Origin: JAEDES01 sp964616405
GTDB taxonomy: Bacteria > Bacillota_I > Bacilli_A > RF39 > UBA660
Length of the DNA: 29,673 nt
Direction: 5' to 3'
Assembly (NCBI GenBank): GCA_964616405.1
Contig: CAZTRE010000015.1
Location: 1-29,673 of the forward strand
Under the pieces are notes generated by a model that saw only the letters and a list, made by a program, of their open reading frames with translations, did no database searches and was not told the DNA's origin. The stretch's first letter is position 1, and each line of letters starts with the position of its first letter. A program made the translations under genes and the position numbers. Below are positions 1 through 6,929 of the stretch, piece by piece.

Positions 1-6
1 CACTAA

Positions 7-32
7 TAAGAAATTACTTGTGTAATTTCTTA
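7..32 (-). terminator. Possible terminator after the WXG100 pair
   Basis: An 11-bp perfect inverted repeat (7-17 with 22-32) encloses a four-base loop, just beyond the stop codon of the 45-347 gene. The U-tract on the minus strand is poor, so it may instead be a bidirectional or mRNA-stabilising hairpin. Confidence 0.45.
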
Positions 33-44
33 AATATTTTTATA

Positions 45-347
45 CTATTGAACATTAATAGTTTCTTGCATTTTTGCATCTTGAGCAGTATAGTCTGCTT
101 GTTTTTGTTCTGTGTTAACACGTAATTCACTAATCATTGTATCTAGTGTTTCTGAAATATCTGTAATAACTTTAGATAATGCTGTTTTATATGATTCAGC
201 AGCTTGTCCAGAGTAGTGCATTGCAATTTTAGCAGGAGCTTCATTGCTTAACTCAGTTAAGTTATTGATGATATCATTTCTTTGTGTGTTAAGGTAACTA
301 ATTAATTGTTGAACCTTATCATAGTTCATTCCTGACTTTGTAGCCAT
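45..347 (-). CDS. WXG100 family (Esx-like) protein, YSG variant
   Basis: A 100-residue, cysteine-free, almost wholly helical protein with the size and helix-turn-helix layout of WXG100/ESAT-6 proteins, which are exported as folded dimers by Gram-positive type VII secretion (T7SS). The hairpin turn reads Tyr-Ser-Gly (residues 45-47) instead of Trp-x-Gly, a tolerated variation. A YxxxD motif, the usual T7SS export tag, lies near the C-terminus (Tyr86, Asp90). The start has a clear AGGAGG site. It follows the second WXG100 gene (371-661) by 23 bases on the same strand, so the two are probably co-transcribed. No EssC ATPase or membrane component is visible; these could lie left of the window. Whether it is a structural secretion factor or an effector partner cannot be told. 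Confidence 0.85.
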   Translation of the reverse strand: MATKSGMNYDKVQQLISYLNTQRNDIINNLTELSNEAPAKIAMHYSGQAAESYKTALSKVITDISETLDTMISELRVNTEQKQADYTAQDAKMQETINVQ

Positions 348-370
348 AAGTTATTCCTCCTATAAAATAA

Positions 371-661
371 TTAAGCATTTTCAAATGAATCCCAAGCTTG
401 AGCTTGTTCTTCTAAATTAGATGCCATATTTACTATATTTTGATATGCGTTTTTGAAATCGTCTTGTTTTTTGTTAAAGTTTGCTAAGAATACACCTGCT
501 TGTGGTCCCCACCAAGCAATTGCTTCGTTTGCTTCAGCAGATAAGTTCTTATCCATTTCTTCGAAAAGATTTGTATATTGATTTAGGAAATTGCTTGCCT
601 TTTCTTCAATATAAGCTGCATCTTGTCTTAGAGCATCACTATCTTGACTTACACCGTTCAT
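371..661 (-). CDS. WXG100 family (Esx-like) protein, WWG motif
   Basis: A 96-residue helical protein with the Trp-Trp-Gly turn at residues 50-52 that defines WXG100 proteins. The frame is open to 745, but the ATG at 661 is preceded by an AAAGGTGG site at good spacing, while the upstream extension is Cys-rich and unlike the family, so 661 is chosen. It sits upstream of a second WXG100 gene, and such tandem pairs often form heterodimers. Unlike its partner it lacks an obvious C-terminal YxxxD tag, which fits a pair in which only one subunit carries the export signal. Family assignment is firm; the T7SS role is inferred from the family. Confidence 0.88.
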   Translation of the reverse strand: MNGVSQDSDALRQDAAYIEEKASNFLNQYTNLFEEMDKNLSAEANEAIAWWGPQAGVFLANFNKKQDDFKNAYQNIVNMASNLEEQAQAWDSFENA

Positions 662-994
662 AATATAAACACCACCTTTCAATAAATCAAAATCGTTATA
701 ACACATGCAAGAAATTCTTACCTTGTTATACTTAAATATTATCATTTAAGGCTTTAATAGTAAATAAAAAAAACAAAAGTTTACAGTGTTTTTACTTTTA
801 TTTTTGAAAAAACATGTATTTTTTAGATGTTAATTGAAATAATGGTATTTATATAGAATTAAAAACTGGGTTTAGAAGAAAAAATTTTATAAGGTAGAAA
901 AAAGGTCAATTAAGTGAAATTTTAATGAATTTTTATAAATAGGCATTTATTAATAGTAGTTTTAGTGTAAAATATAATATGTGGAGGATGAAAT
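662..994. other. Divergent intergenic region, no gene seen
   Basis: This 333-base stretch separates the minus-strand WXG100 pair from the plus-strand peptidase gene and should hold promoters for both. I find no convincing coding frame. A weak hairpin with a T-run lies around 774-820 and has no obvious transcript to end. A TATAAT at 973-978 is so close to the ribosome binding site of the next gene (GGAGG at 982-986) that it would give a leader too short to keep that site. Confidence 0.6.
695..703 (-). promoter_or_regulatory. Possible extended -10 of the WXG100 pair
   Basis: Read on the minus strand, this is TGTTATAAC, an extended -10-like element about 34 bases before the start codon at 661. 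No good -35 box is visible, so it is tentative. Confidence 0.35.
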
Positions 995-1675
995 ATGGAT
1001 TATTTTATAGTATATGGTTTAACATTTATTGCTTTGATTATTACTCTTGGGGCACAAATATTTGTTAATTCTGCTTATAGTAAATATAAGAAAGTTAGAA
1101 ATGAGAGGGGAATTACTGGAAGTGAGGCAGCAAGGTATTTGCTTGATAAGCACGGATTAAATGACGTAAAAGTTGAACGTGTTGGAGGTTTTTTAAGTGA
1201 TCATTATGATCCTCGTAGTAGAACAGTAAGGTTATCAACGGACAATTATTCTAAATCATCTGTTTCAGCAGTAAGTGTTGCTTGTCATGAATGCGGACAT
1301 GCCATTCAAGATAAAGATGGTTATATATTTATGCGTATTCGAGCAAGTTTGATTCCAATTACCAATTTTGCATCTTATGCGGGATATTTTTCTATCTTGT
1401 TAGGATGTTTATTTGGAACAATGAACTTAATTTGGTTAGGTATTTTATGTGAAGTTGTAATTTTAATATTTCAACTTGTAACTTTACCGGTAGAGTTTGA
1501 TGCGAGTAAAAGAGCGTTGCGTGAACTAAATTCGGCTCAATTTTTTAATGGTCGTGAGTTAAAACAAGGTAGAACAGTGCTTAAGGCAGCAGCATTTACA
1601 TATGTTGCCGGTGTTGCGACGACATTGATTCAAATACTTAGATTAATATTAATGTTTGGTGGTAGAGATGACTAA
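995..1675 (+). CDS. yugP: YugP-type membrane zinc metallopeptidase
   Basis: A 226-residue membrane protein matching the zinc metallopeptidase family typified by Bacillus YugP (Zn_peptidase_2). It has an N-terminal membrane helix (about residues 4-24), a soluble stretch with the zinc-binding HECGH motif inside ACHECGH, two or three hydrophobic helices, a PVEFDAS segment likely to supply the third zinc ligand, and a C-terminal helix. The usual length is about 225 residues, so it looks complete. GTGGAGG stands seven to twelve bases before the ATG. Its stop codon shares a base with the next start codon, implying translational coupling to the zinc-ribbon protein. The physiological substrate of the family is not established; membrane protein turnover is the general expectation. 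Confidence 0.88.
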   Translation: MDYFIVYGLTFIALIITLGAQIFVNSAYSKYKKVRNERGITGSEAARYLLDKHGLNDVKVERVGGFLSDHYDPRSRTVRLSTDNYSKSSVSAVSVACHECGHAIQDKDGYIFMRIRASLIPITNFASYAGYFSILLGCLFGTMNLIWLGILCEVVILIFQLVTLPVEFDASKRALRELNSAQFFNGRELKQGRTVLKAAAFTYVAGVATTLIQILRLILMFGGRDD

Positions 1676-2100
1676 TGTATAAGGGACTTTTTTCAATGAT
1701 TTATAAAAAGTTACTTGGTGAAAGATATGGGATTGATGATTTGAGTAAATTCCATTTTTTCATTTTAGTAGTTTTAATAGTTATTGATTTATTTGTAGAT
1801 AGTTATATTGTTGGTTTATTACAATTATTGACTATAGGAGTAATTGTTTTTAGATTTATGTCTAAAAACGTATTTAAACGATTAAAAGAGAATGAATTGT
1901 TTTGTAATATTAGATATAGTATTTGTAAACCATTTAGAAATATAAAGAGAAATATAAAAGATAGGAAACATATTTATAAAAGTTGTAAGTGTGGAACAAC
2001 AATTAAAGTTGGACTTCCAAAAACAAGAGGCATTAAGCATACGACGTGTCCAAAGTGTGGTAAAAGAGTAAAGATTTTGGCCTTAAAAGTGAAAAAATAG
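1675..2100 (+). CDS. Small membrane protein with C-terminal zinc ribbon
   Basis: A 141-residue protein whose ATG overlaps the TAA of the preceding peptidase gene by one base, so it is probably translated by coupling. Residues about 25-60 form one or two hydrophobic helices. A basic middle segment follows. The C-terminus carries two cysteine pairs, Cys-x-Cys-Gly and Cys-x2-Cys-Gly, spaced like a zinc ribbon. The layout (membrane anchor, basic linker, cytoplasmic zinc ribbon) recurs in Bacillota proteins of unknown function. The start rests on the overlap; a later ATG (Met9) is possible. I cannot assign a function; pairing with a membrane metallopeptidase suggests a partner or regulator of it, which is only inference. 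Confidence 0.75.
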   Translation: MYKGLFSMIYKKLLGERYGIDDLSKFHFFILVVLIVIDLFVDSYIVGLLQLLTIGVIVFRFMSKNVFKRLKENELFCNIRYSICKPFRNIKRNIKDRKHIYKSCKCGTTIKVGLPKTRGIKHTTCPKCGKRVKILALKVKK

Positions 2101-2120
2101 GTTAATTTTTTTCACTTTTA
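2084..2120 (+). terminator. AT-rich hairpin ending the yugP operon
   Basis: AAAAGTGAAAAAA (2085-2097) pairs with its complement at 2107-2119, overlapping the end of the zinc-ribbon gene. The downstream arm contains the T-run, as in many low-GC terminators. The stem has few G-C pairs, so efficiency is uncertain. Confidence 0.5.
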
Positions 2121-2272
2121 GTTAATTATTGTTATTCAAAATTGATTTATAAAAATAAGTAGTTGTTTTGAGTTATAGAAAACATTAATATATTTAGTGA
2201 AAATATAACACTTTGTAAATGTGTAAAGGGAAAAAACGTTTGGAGAAGATTGTTTTATTTTTAAATTTGTTG

Positions 2273-2281
2273 TGATATAAT
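2273..2281 (+). promoter_or_regulatory. Extended -10 promoter of the CDF gene
   Basis: TGATATAAT fits the extended -10 consensus TGnTATAAT and lies 38 bases before the ATG at 2320. A weak TTGTTT lies at 2250-2255 with a long 20-base spacer. Extended -10 promoters often work with poor -35 boxes. Confidence 0.5.
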
Positions 2282-2319
2282 TTATTGGCGTTAAATAAAA
2301 TTTGATATGAGATGATTAT

Positions 2320-3189
2320 ATGAATAGTGAGAGAAAGTATAAGAATATAAAAATAGCTAGTATTTTAGGTATTGTTGGGAATCTGTTTCTATTAATAATA
2401 AAAGGAATGATTGGATTTATTAGTAATAGTCAGGCAATGATTGCGGATTGTTTTAATAGTGCAGGTGATATTTTTTCTTCTGTTATGACTTATGTCGGTA
2501 ATAAAATTGCTTCAAAACCAGGGGATGATGATCATAACTTAGGCCATGGTAAAGCAGAATATATTTATTCAATGGTTATTGGTTTAGTTATGCTTTTAAC
2601 TGCTTGCATTATATTGAAAGATTCAATAATGGTAATAGTAAATGGAGAGAAGTTTACTTTTTCAATATGGTTAGTAGTCGTTTGTATTGTGGCTATTTTG
2701 ATTAAATTAGGATTATTTATATATACTAGGATTCTGTCAAAAAAGTATAATAATTTATTAATAAAGGCTAATTCAAAAGATCATTTATGTGATGTATTTA
2801 TGACATTAATGAATTTAATTGCTTGTTTATTGTCTTTGGGTGGTATTTTTATATTTGATGGTATTGTTGGTATTTTAATATCTATTTGGATGATGTATGC
2901 TTCATATCATATTCTATATGAGAGTTATAATGTCTTAATGGATAAAGCTATGGATGATGCAGCAAGAAAAGCTGTATTTGATATAATTAAAAGTCATGAA
3001 GAAATAAAGAAAGTTAATCACTTTAATTCAACACCGATTGGGTATAAATATCAAATTTCAGTAACGATATTTGTAGATGGTAAGATGTCTACTTTTGAGA
3101 GTCACGCTATTGCTAATAAATTAGAAAAAGAAATAATTGAAAAGATTGATTGTATTTATTTGGCAGTTATTCATGTGAATCCAATTTAA
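2320..3189 (+). CDS. Cation diffusion facilitator, probable Mn2+ exporter
   Basis: A 289-residue CDF transporter that should export a divalent metal in exchange for protons. Hydrophobic helices fill residues 10-190 and a ferredoxin-like cytoplasmic domain follows (about 205-289). The loop after TM2 has the family signature HNLGHGKAE. The TM2 metal site reads Asn-x3-Asp (FNSAGD) and the TM5 site Asp-x3-Asp (DHLCD), giving an N-D-D-D set. Zinc exporters use His or Asp at the first place; the Asn form is what I recall for streptococcal MntE-type manganese exporters, so manganese is the best guess. Length matches the family. The ribosome binding site is weak (GAGATG). A transglutaminase-like gene follows after 35 bases, possibly in the same transcript. 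Confidence 0.9.
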   Translation: MNSERKYKNIKIASILGIVGNLFLLIIKGMIGFISNSQAMIADCFNSAGDIFSSVMTYVGNKIASKPGDDDHNLGHGKAEYIYSMVIGLVMLLTACIILKDSIMVIVNGEKFTFSIWLVVVCIVAILIKLGLFIYTRILSKKYNNLLIKANSKDHLCDVFMTLMNLIACLLSLGGIFIFDGIVGILISIWMMYASYHILYESYNVLMDKAMDDAARKAVFDIIKSHEEIKKVNHFNSTPIGYKYQISVTIFVDGKMSTFESHAIANKLEKEIIEKIDCIYLAVIHVNPI

Positions 3190-3224
3190 AAACAGAATAA
3201 TTAAAATATTGGAGGTGCAAATTT

Positions 3225-3767
3225 ATGCAGGATATTGAGAAATTTAGTAAGAAGTTATGTAAAATGGGATATGGTTGGTATGATGAAGAAGGTAAATTAC
3301 ACGAAGGGTTAAGAGAAGGGGATTTTGTTAAAAACTATAGAATGCAATCTGCCGATGAGGTAAAAAATCATAAAAATGCTATATGCTGGGATTTGTGTGA
3401 ATTAGAAAGAGAGTACTTTAGTTCTAGGAAAATTCCGTTTATGACAGTTTTTGCAGTTAATAAATATATGAAAAATAAACCAAATCATACTTTTACAATA
3501 TTTAAAAATAATGGAAAGTATTATTGGTTTGAGGCATCATGGGATTTTATGAAAGGTGTTAGAGAATATTATTCTCTTGAAGATTTATTTCAAGACTTTA
3601 GAAGAAATTTTACAAATTTTGTTAAAGGGAGACCTTATGTAACAGAAGATATAAAGTTTTATTGTTATAAAAAGCCGAAAGCAAGACTTGGTTGTAATGC
3701 TTTTTATATACATTGTATGTATTTTAGTAAGAAAATTAAAAAAGATCGAAAGAAATTATATAGTTAA
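3225..3767 (+). CDS. Transglutaminase-like (Cys-His-Glu) protein
   Basis: A 180-residue, probably cytosolic protein. It carries the ordered set ICWDLCELE, NHTFTIF and YYWFEASW, which I recognise from a Bacillota family with a transglutaminase/papain-like arrangement: a nucleophilic Cys at the start of a helix, a His on a strand and an acidic residue on the next strand. Candidate residues are Cys54 in CWDL, the His of NHTF and the Glu of FEASW. A strong GGAGGTG site precedes the ATG. The C-terminal tail is strongly basic. Members of this broad fold act as proteases, amidases or peptide cross-linkers; the substrate here is unknown. It follows the metal exporter gene by 35 bases. Confidence 0.6.
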   Translation: MQDIEKFSKKLCKMGYGWYDEEGKLHEGLREGDFVKNYRMQSADEVKNHKNAICWDLCELEREYFSSRKIPFMTVFAVNKYMKNKPNHTFTIFKNNGKYYWFEASWDFMKGVREYYSLEDLFQDFRRNFTNFVKGRPYVTEDIKFYCYKKPKARLGCNAFYIHCMYFSKKIKKDRKKLYS

Positions 3768-3815
3768 ATATTATTAGTTATTTAAATAATTAGTTCTTTA
3801 AAATATGAAATTATA

Positions 3816-3824
3816 TGTTATAAT
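3816..3824 (+). promoter_or_regulatory. Extended -10 promoter of the lone AAA+ gene
   Basis: TGTTATAAT fits the extended -10 consensus exactly and lies 25 bases before the TTG start at 3850, leaving room for the AAGGAG at 3835-3840. The -35 region (around 3794-3799) is poor. Confidence 0.55.
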
Positions 3825-3849
3825 TATAGACGTTAAGGAGTGGTGACAG

Positions 3850-4806
3850 TTGAACGATCAAATAACTCATGAAAATATTAAAGAAAAGCGTTTGAGCGTT
3901 TTAAAAACATACGGAGAAAATTACCAAGAAAAAAATTATATTACTAATCCTGCGATTGGTAGAGATAAACAAATTAAGGAATTAATTTTGATTTTACTTA
4001 CTCCCGATAAATCAGTTGTATTAGTTGGTAAACCAGGTGTTGGTAAAACAGCAACTGTTGAAGGCTTAGCTTATCGTATTCAAACTGGGGATATTCCAGA
4101 GGTTTTAAAAGACTATCGTGTAGTTAAGGTTAGTACTTCAGCAATGATTGGACTAGATCCGGTTACTGGAGAAGCAAAGATTCAAACTTTACTTGAAGAG
4201 TTGAAGAGTGAGAGTAAACTAATTTTATTTATTGATGAAATTCATACTTTAATTGGTCAGGGTGAAGCACTTGATTTTGCAAATGCTTTTAAGCCAGCTC
4301 TTGATCGTGGAGATATTAAAGTAATTGGTGCGACTACTACTGAAGAGTATGAAAGGTATATTTTAAGAGATAAAGCTTTTGTAAGACGTTTCCAAAAAGT
4401 AGAAATATTTGAACCAACTAGGGAAGAAAATATTGAGATTTTAATGGGAACTTTACCAAAAATTGAACAAAGAACCGGGGCAAAGATGATGTATACATCA
4501 TTTATAAAAAGAAGAATAATGGAGTTTATTACAGACATTACGAGTGAATATAAAAGAATTTATGAAATAGGTTCTAGATATCCGGATGTGTCACTTACTA
4601 TTGTTCAACAAGCTTTTTCAAATGCATTATTTAATAATAGAAAAGATGTTAATGTATTAGATTTTAGATCAGCTATTATAAGTAGTAAAAATATTTATGA
4701 GGATGTGATCAGAAAGTCAATGCCAGAATTTGATAGAATTTTTGCTGATCAAATTAAGGAAGTTGAAGAAGCAAATGCAGTTACATTTGAAAGATTAAGT
4801 GAATAA
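3850..4806 (+). CDS. Stand-alone Clp/Hsp100-like AAA+ ATPase (D1 only)
   Basis: A 318-residue protein equivalent to one AAA+ module, closest to the first module (D1) of ClpB/ClpC. It has the N-linker motif NPAIGRD, Walker A GKPGVGKT (residues 60-67), Walker B LILFIDEIH (124-132), sensor 1 in VIGATTTEEY and a tandem Arg pair (179-180) in FVRRFQK. The C-terminal small domain retains an SRYPDVSLTIV segment comparable to RYLPDKAIDLV in ClpB. There is no N-domain, no coiled-coil and no second module. The pore loop that reads AKYRGEFEE in the ClpB of this window is replaced by LDPVTGEAK, so the substrate-gripping Tyr is missing. The start is TTG, supported by AAGGAG nine bases upstream. It may be a regulatory or remodelling ATPase rather than an unfoldase; the partner is unknown. 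Confidence 0.8.
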   Translation: MNDQITHENIKEKRLSVLKTYGENYQEKNYITNPAIGRDKQIKELILILLTPDKSVVLVGKPGVGKTATVEGLAYRIQTGDIPEVLKDYRVVKVSTSAMIGLDPVTGEAKIQTLLEELKSESKLILFIDEIHTLIGQGEALDFANAFKPALDRGDIKVIGATTTEEYERYILRDKAFVRRFQKVEIFEPTREENIEILMGTLPKIEQRTGAKMMYTSFIKRRIMEFITDITSEYKRIYEIGSRYPDVSLTIVQQAFSNALFNNRKDVNVLDFRSAIISSKNIYEDVIRKSMPEFDRIFADQIKEVEEANAVTFERLSE

Positions 4807-4824
4807 AAAATGTCTAAAAGTGTG

Positions 4825-4863
4825 AAGAATCTGATTGATTGATTGTCAGATTCTTTTTTTTTT
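4825..4863 (+). terminator. Intrinsic terminator of the AAA+ gene
   Basis: AAGAATCTGA (4825-4834) pairs perfectly with TCAGATTCTT (4846-4855) around an 11-base loop and is followed by a run of eight or more T. This is a textbook Rho-independent terminator. Its downstream arm contains the -35 box of the glmS promoter. Confidence 0.92.
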
Positions 4864-4871
4864 AATATAAT
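4843..4871 (+). promoter_or_regulatory. Sigma-A promoter of glmS
   Basis: TTGTCA (4843-4848) and TATAAT (4866-4871) are separated by exactly 17 bases. Transcription would start near 4878, giving a leader of about 200 bases that contains the ribozyme. The promoter lies inside the upstream gene's terminator. Confidence 0.75.
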
Positions 4872-4907
4872 AGTAATATGTTGATAATTGGAAAGGTTGA
4901 AATTATC

Positions 4908-5063
4908 AACAGAGCGCCAGGACTTATGAGTTGACGAGGTTAGTGGTTTTCGAAATATTCGGCGGGTGCCACTACGGATAAAAGTGATTCGTTAGATATA
5001 TTTATAAAAAATAAAATCAAAATTATAACAAAAGATATATCATCACAGAAATTTTTGTGATGG
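4908..5063 (+). ncRNA. glmS ribozyme (GlcN6P-activated self-cleaving RNA)
   Basis: The catalytic core matches the glmS ribozyme: AGCGCCAG, then GTTGACGAGG, then TTTTCGAAATATTCGGCGG, then GTGCC, in the order and spacing of the family. By analogy with Bacillus, cleavage should fall just before the G of GCGCC, between 4913 and 4914. Downstream, GATATAT (about 4995) and ATATATC (about 5035) can form P4, and GTGAT with ATCAC a neighbouring helix. A last hairpin, CATCACA with TGTGATG (5041-5062), abuts the GGAGG of glmS. In the known system glucosamine-6-phosphate acts as cofactor for cleavage, and the cleaved mRNA is degraded, giving product feedback on GlmS synthesis. Placement directly before glmS confirms the call. 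Confidence 0.95.
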
Positions 5064-5076
5064 AGGAATTTAGAAA

Positions 5077-6840
5077 ATGTGTGGAATAGTAGGATATAAA
5101 GGAAATAAAAGTCCGAAAGAATTTTTATTAGAGGGGTTAAAGTGTCTTGAATATAGAGGTTATGATTCGGCTGGGATTGCTTTAAAGAATGATAAGGATA
5201 TTCAAATTATTCGAAGCGTCGGAAAGATTTCTTGTTTAGAAGAGAAAATTAATTGTGAAAAGTTAATTGATGCGAGTATGGGTATTGCGCATACTAGATG
5301 GGCAACTCATGGGGAACCTAGTGTTTCTAATGCACATCCACATTGTGTTGGAAATGTTACTTTAGTACATAATGGAATTATTGAAAATGCTTTAGAATTA
5401 AGAGAAAAACTTAAAAGTTGTGGTTATACATTTAATAGTGAGACGGATACAGAAGTAGCGGCTGCATTAATTGATAAAAATTATAAAGGTAATGCTGTTT
5501 CAGCAATAGAAAAATCTTTAAAAGAAGTTAAAGGTTCTTATGCATTTTGTATTTTATTTAGTGATAGTGATAAATTATATGCAGTTAGAAAGGATTCTCC
5601 GCTTATTGTGGGATATGGAGAAGATGAATTTTACGTTGCGAGTGATATAGCAGCAATTATTAATTATTCAAATAAATATAGTATTTTGGAAGAAAATGAA
5701 ATAGTAGAAATTGGAGATAATCTTTTAGTTACTAAAGATGGTGAAGTGATTAAAAAAGAAATTTTAACAGCAACTATAAGTGCTGATTCTAAGGATAAGT
5801 GTGGTTTTGAACATTATATGTTGAAAGAAATTATGGAAGAGCCAGTTGTATTAGAGAAAACTTTAAAACCATATCTAGAAGATTTATCTAAGTTGCCTGA
5901 TTTAACTGAGTATGAGGAAATTCATATTGTGGCTTGTGGATCGGCTATGTATGCAGGAATGATTGGAAAGACATTATTAGAAGAGAATGCTGGGTTGAGA
6001 GTAATATGTGAAGTAGCAAGTGAATACCGCTATAAAAGAGTAATTTATGATCGAAAGACTTTAGTTATTTTGATTAGTCAATCAGGTGAGACAGCGGATA
6101 CAATTGCGGCAATGCGAAAGGCAAAATCTGCGGGAATCGAGACACTAGCTATCGTAAATGTTGTAGGATCAACGATTGCTAGAGAAAGTGGTAAGCAAAT
6201 ATTTATAGAAGCAGGGCCTGAGATTGCCGTTGCAACTACAAAGGCTTATATGTTACAAGTGGCAATCCTTTCTTTACTTGCTTATAAGGCTGCTTGTAGT
6301 AAGGGCTATGATAGTAATATGGTTATGGATGAGGTAAAACGATTACCCGGGATGGTTAGAGAAATACTTGATAGAAGTGATGAATATAAGAAGATAGCAG
6401 AAGAAATTTATAAATGTAGTAGTTTGTTCTTTATTGGCAGAAAGATTGATTATGCTGTATCAATGGAAGGTAGCCTTAAGTTAAAAGAAGTTTCTTATAT
6501 TCATAGTGAAGCTTATCAAGCAGGAGAATTGAAACATGGAACTATTTCGTTAATTGATAAGGATGTTCCAGTAATTGCGATAATTACAGATAGTAATATA
6601 AAAGAAAAGACTATTTCTAATGTACAAGAAGTTAAGGCACGGGGAGCTAAATGTATAATTATTAGTAATGAAGAAATTCTTGGATATGATCATTTAATTA
6701 CAGTTAAAAGAGTAAGTGATTTCTTCCAACCATTATTAATCGTACCTTGTTTACAATTAATTGCTTATGAGACAGCTAAACTTAGAGGTTGTGATATAGA
6801 TAAACCGAAGAATTTAGCCAAGAGTGTTACTGTAGAATAG
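5077..6840 (+). CDS. glmS: Glutamine-fructose-6-phosphate aminotransferase
   Basis: A 587-residue enzyme converting fructose-6-phosphate and glutamine to glucosamine-6-phosphate and glutamate, the entry step to UDP-GlcNAc and peptidoglycan. It begins MCGIVGYKG, with Cys2 as the N-terminal nucleophile of the class II glutaminase domain once Met is removed. HTRWATHG, the NAHPH segment and HNGIIEN are glutaminase signatures. The isomerase half has two SIS domains (from about residue 265), with SQSGETADT in the first and the GSLKLKEVSYIHSEAY signature in the second. It ends NLAKSVTVE, the conserved C-terminus. Length is normal (about 600 in Bacillus). A TGGAGG site lies 10 bases upstream. It has its own promoter, ribozyme and terminator and appears monocistronic. 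Confidence 0.98.
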   Translation: MCGIVGYKGNKSPKEFLLEGLKCLEYRGYDSAGIALKNDKDIQIIRSVGKISCLEEKINCEKLIDASMGIAHTRWATHGEPSVSNAHPHCVGNVTLVHNGIIENALELREKLKSCGYTFNSETDTEVAAALIDKNYKGNAVSAIEKSLKEVKGSYAFCILFSDSDKLYAVRKDSPLIVGYGEDEFYVASDIAAIINYSNKYSILEENEIVEIGDNLLVTKDGEVIKKEILTATISADSKDKCGFEHYMLKEIMEEPVVLEKTLKPYLEDLSKLPDLTEYEEIHIVACGSAMYAGMIGKTLLEENAGLRVICEVASEYRYKRVIYDRKTLVILISQSGETADTIAAMRKAKSAGIETLAIVNVVGSTIARESGKQIFIEAGPEIAVATTKAYMLQVAILSLLAYKAACSKGYDSNMVMDEVKRLPGMVREILDRSDEYKKIAEEIYKCSSLFFIGRKIDYAVSMEGSLKLKEVSYIHSEAYQAGELKHGTISLIDKDVPVIAIITDSNIKEKTISNVQEVKARGAKCIIISNEEILGYDHLITVKRVSDFFQPLLIVPCLQLIAYETAKLRGCDIDKPKNLAKSVTVE

Positions 6841-6850
6841 AGATGTAAAG

Positions 6851-6877
6851 AAGATATCAATTGTGGTATCTTTTTTT
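6851..6877 (+). terminator. Intrinsic terminator of glmS
   Basis: AAGATATCA (6851-6859) pairs with TGGTATCTT (6864-6872), nine pairs including one G-U, with a four-base loop and a seven-T run. The last T residues belong to the -35 box of the next promoter. Confidence 0.88.
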
Positions 6878-6904
6878 GACTTATAAATAGGGTAAAGGTA
6901 TAAT
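6876..6904 (+). promoter_or_regulatory. Sigma-A promoter of the Ig-like surface protein
   Basis: TTGACT (6876-6881) and TATAAT (6899-6904) are spaced by 17 bases. The start would be near 6911, about 19 bases before the ATG. The -35 box shares bases with the glmS terminator tail. Confidence 0.85.
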
Positions 6905-6929
6905 GAAAGTATGATAGTAGGTGATACGG

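Noticed and set aside
774..820. T-rich hairpin as a terminator
   Set aside because: The stem is only six A-T-rich pairs and no gene ends next to it.
973..978. TATAAT as promoter of the YugP-type peptidase gene
   Set aside because: The predicted start would fall inside or after the GGAGG at 982-986, removing the ribosome binding site, and no -35 box is present.
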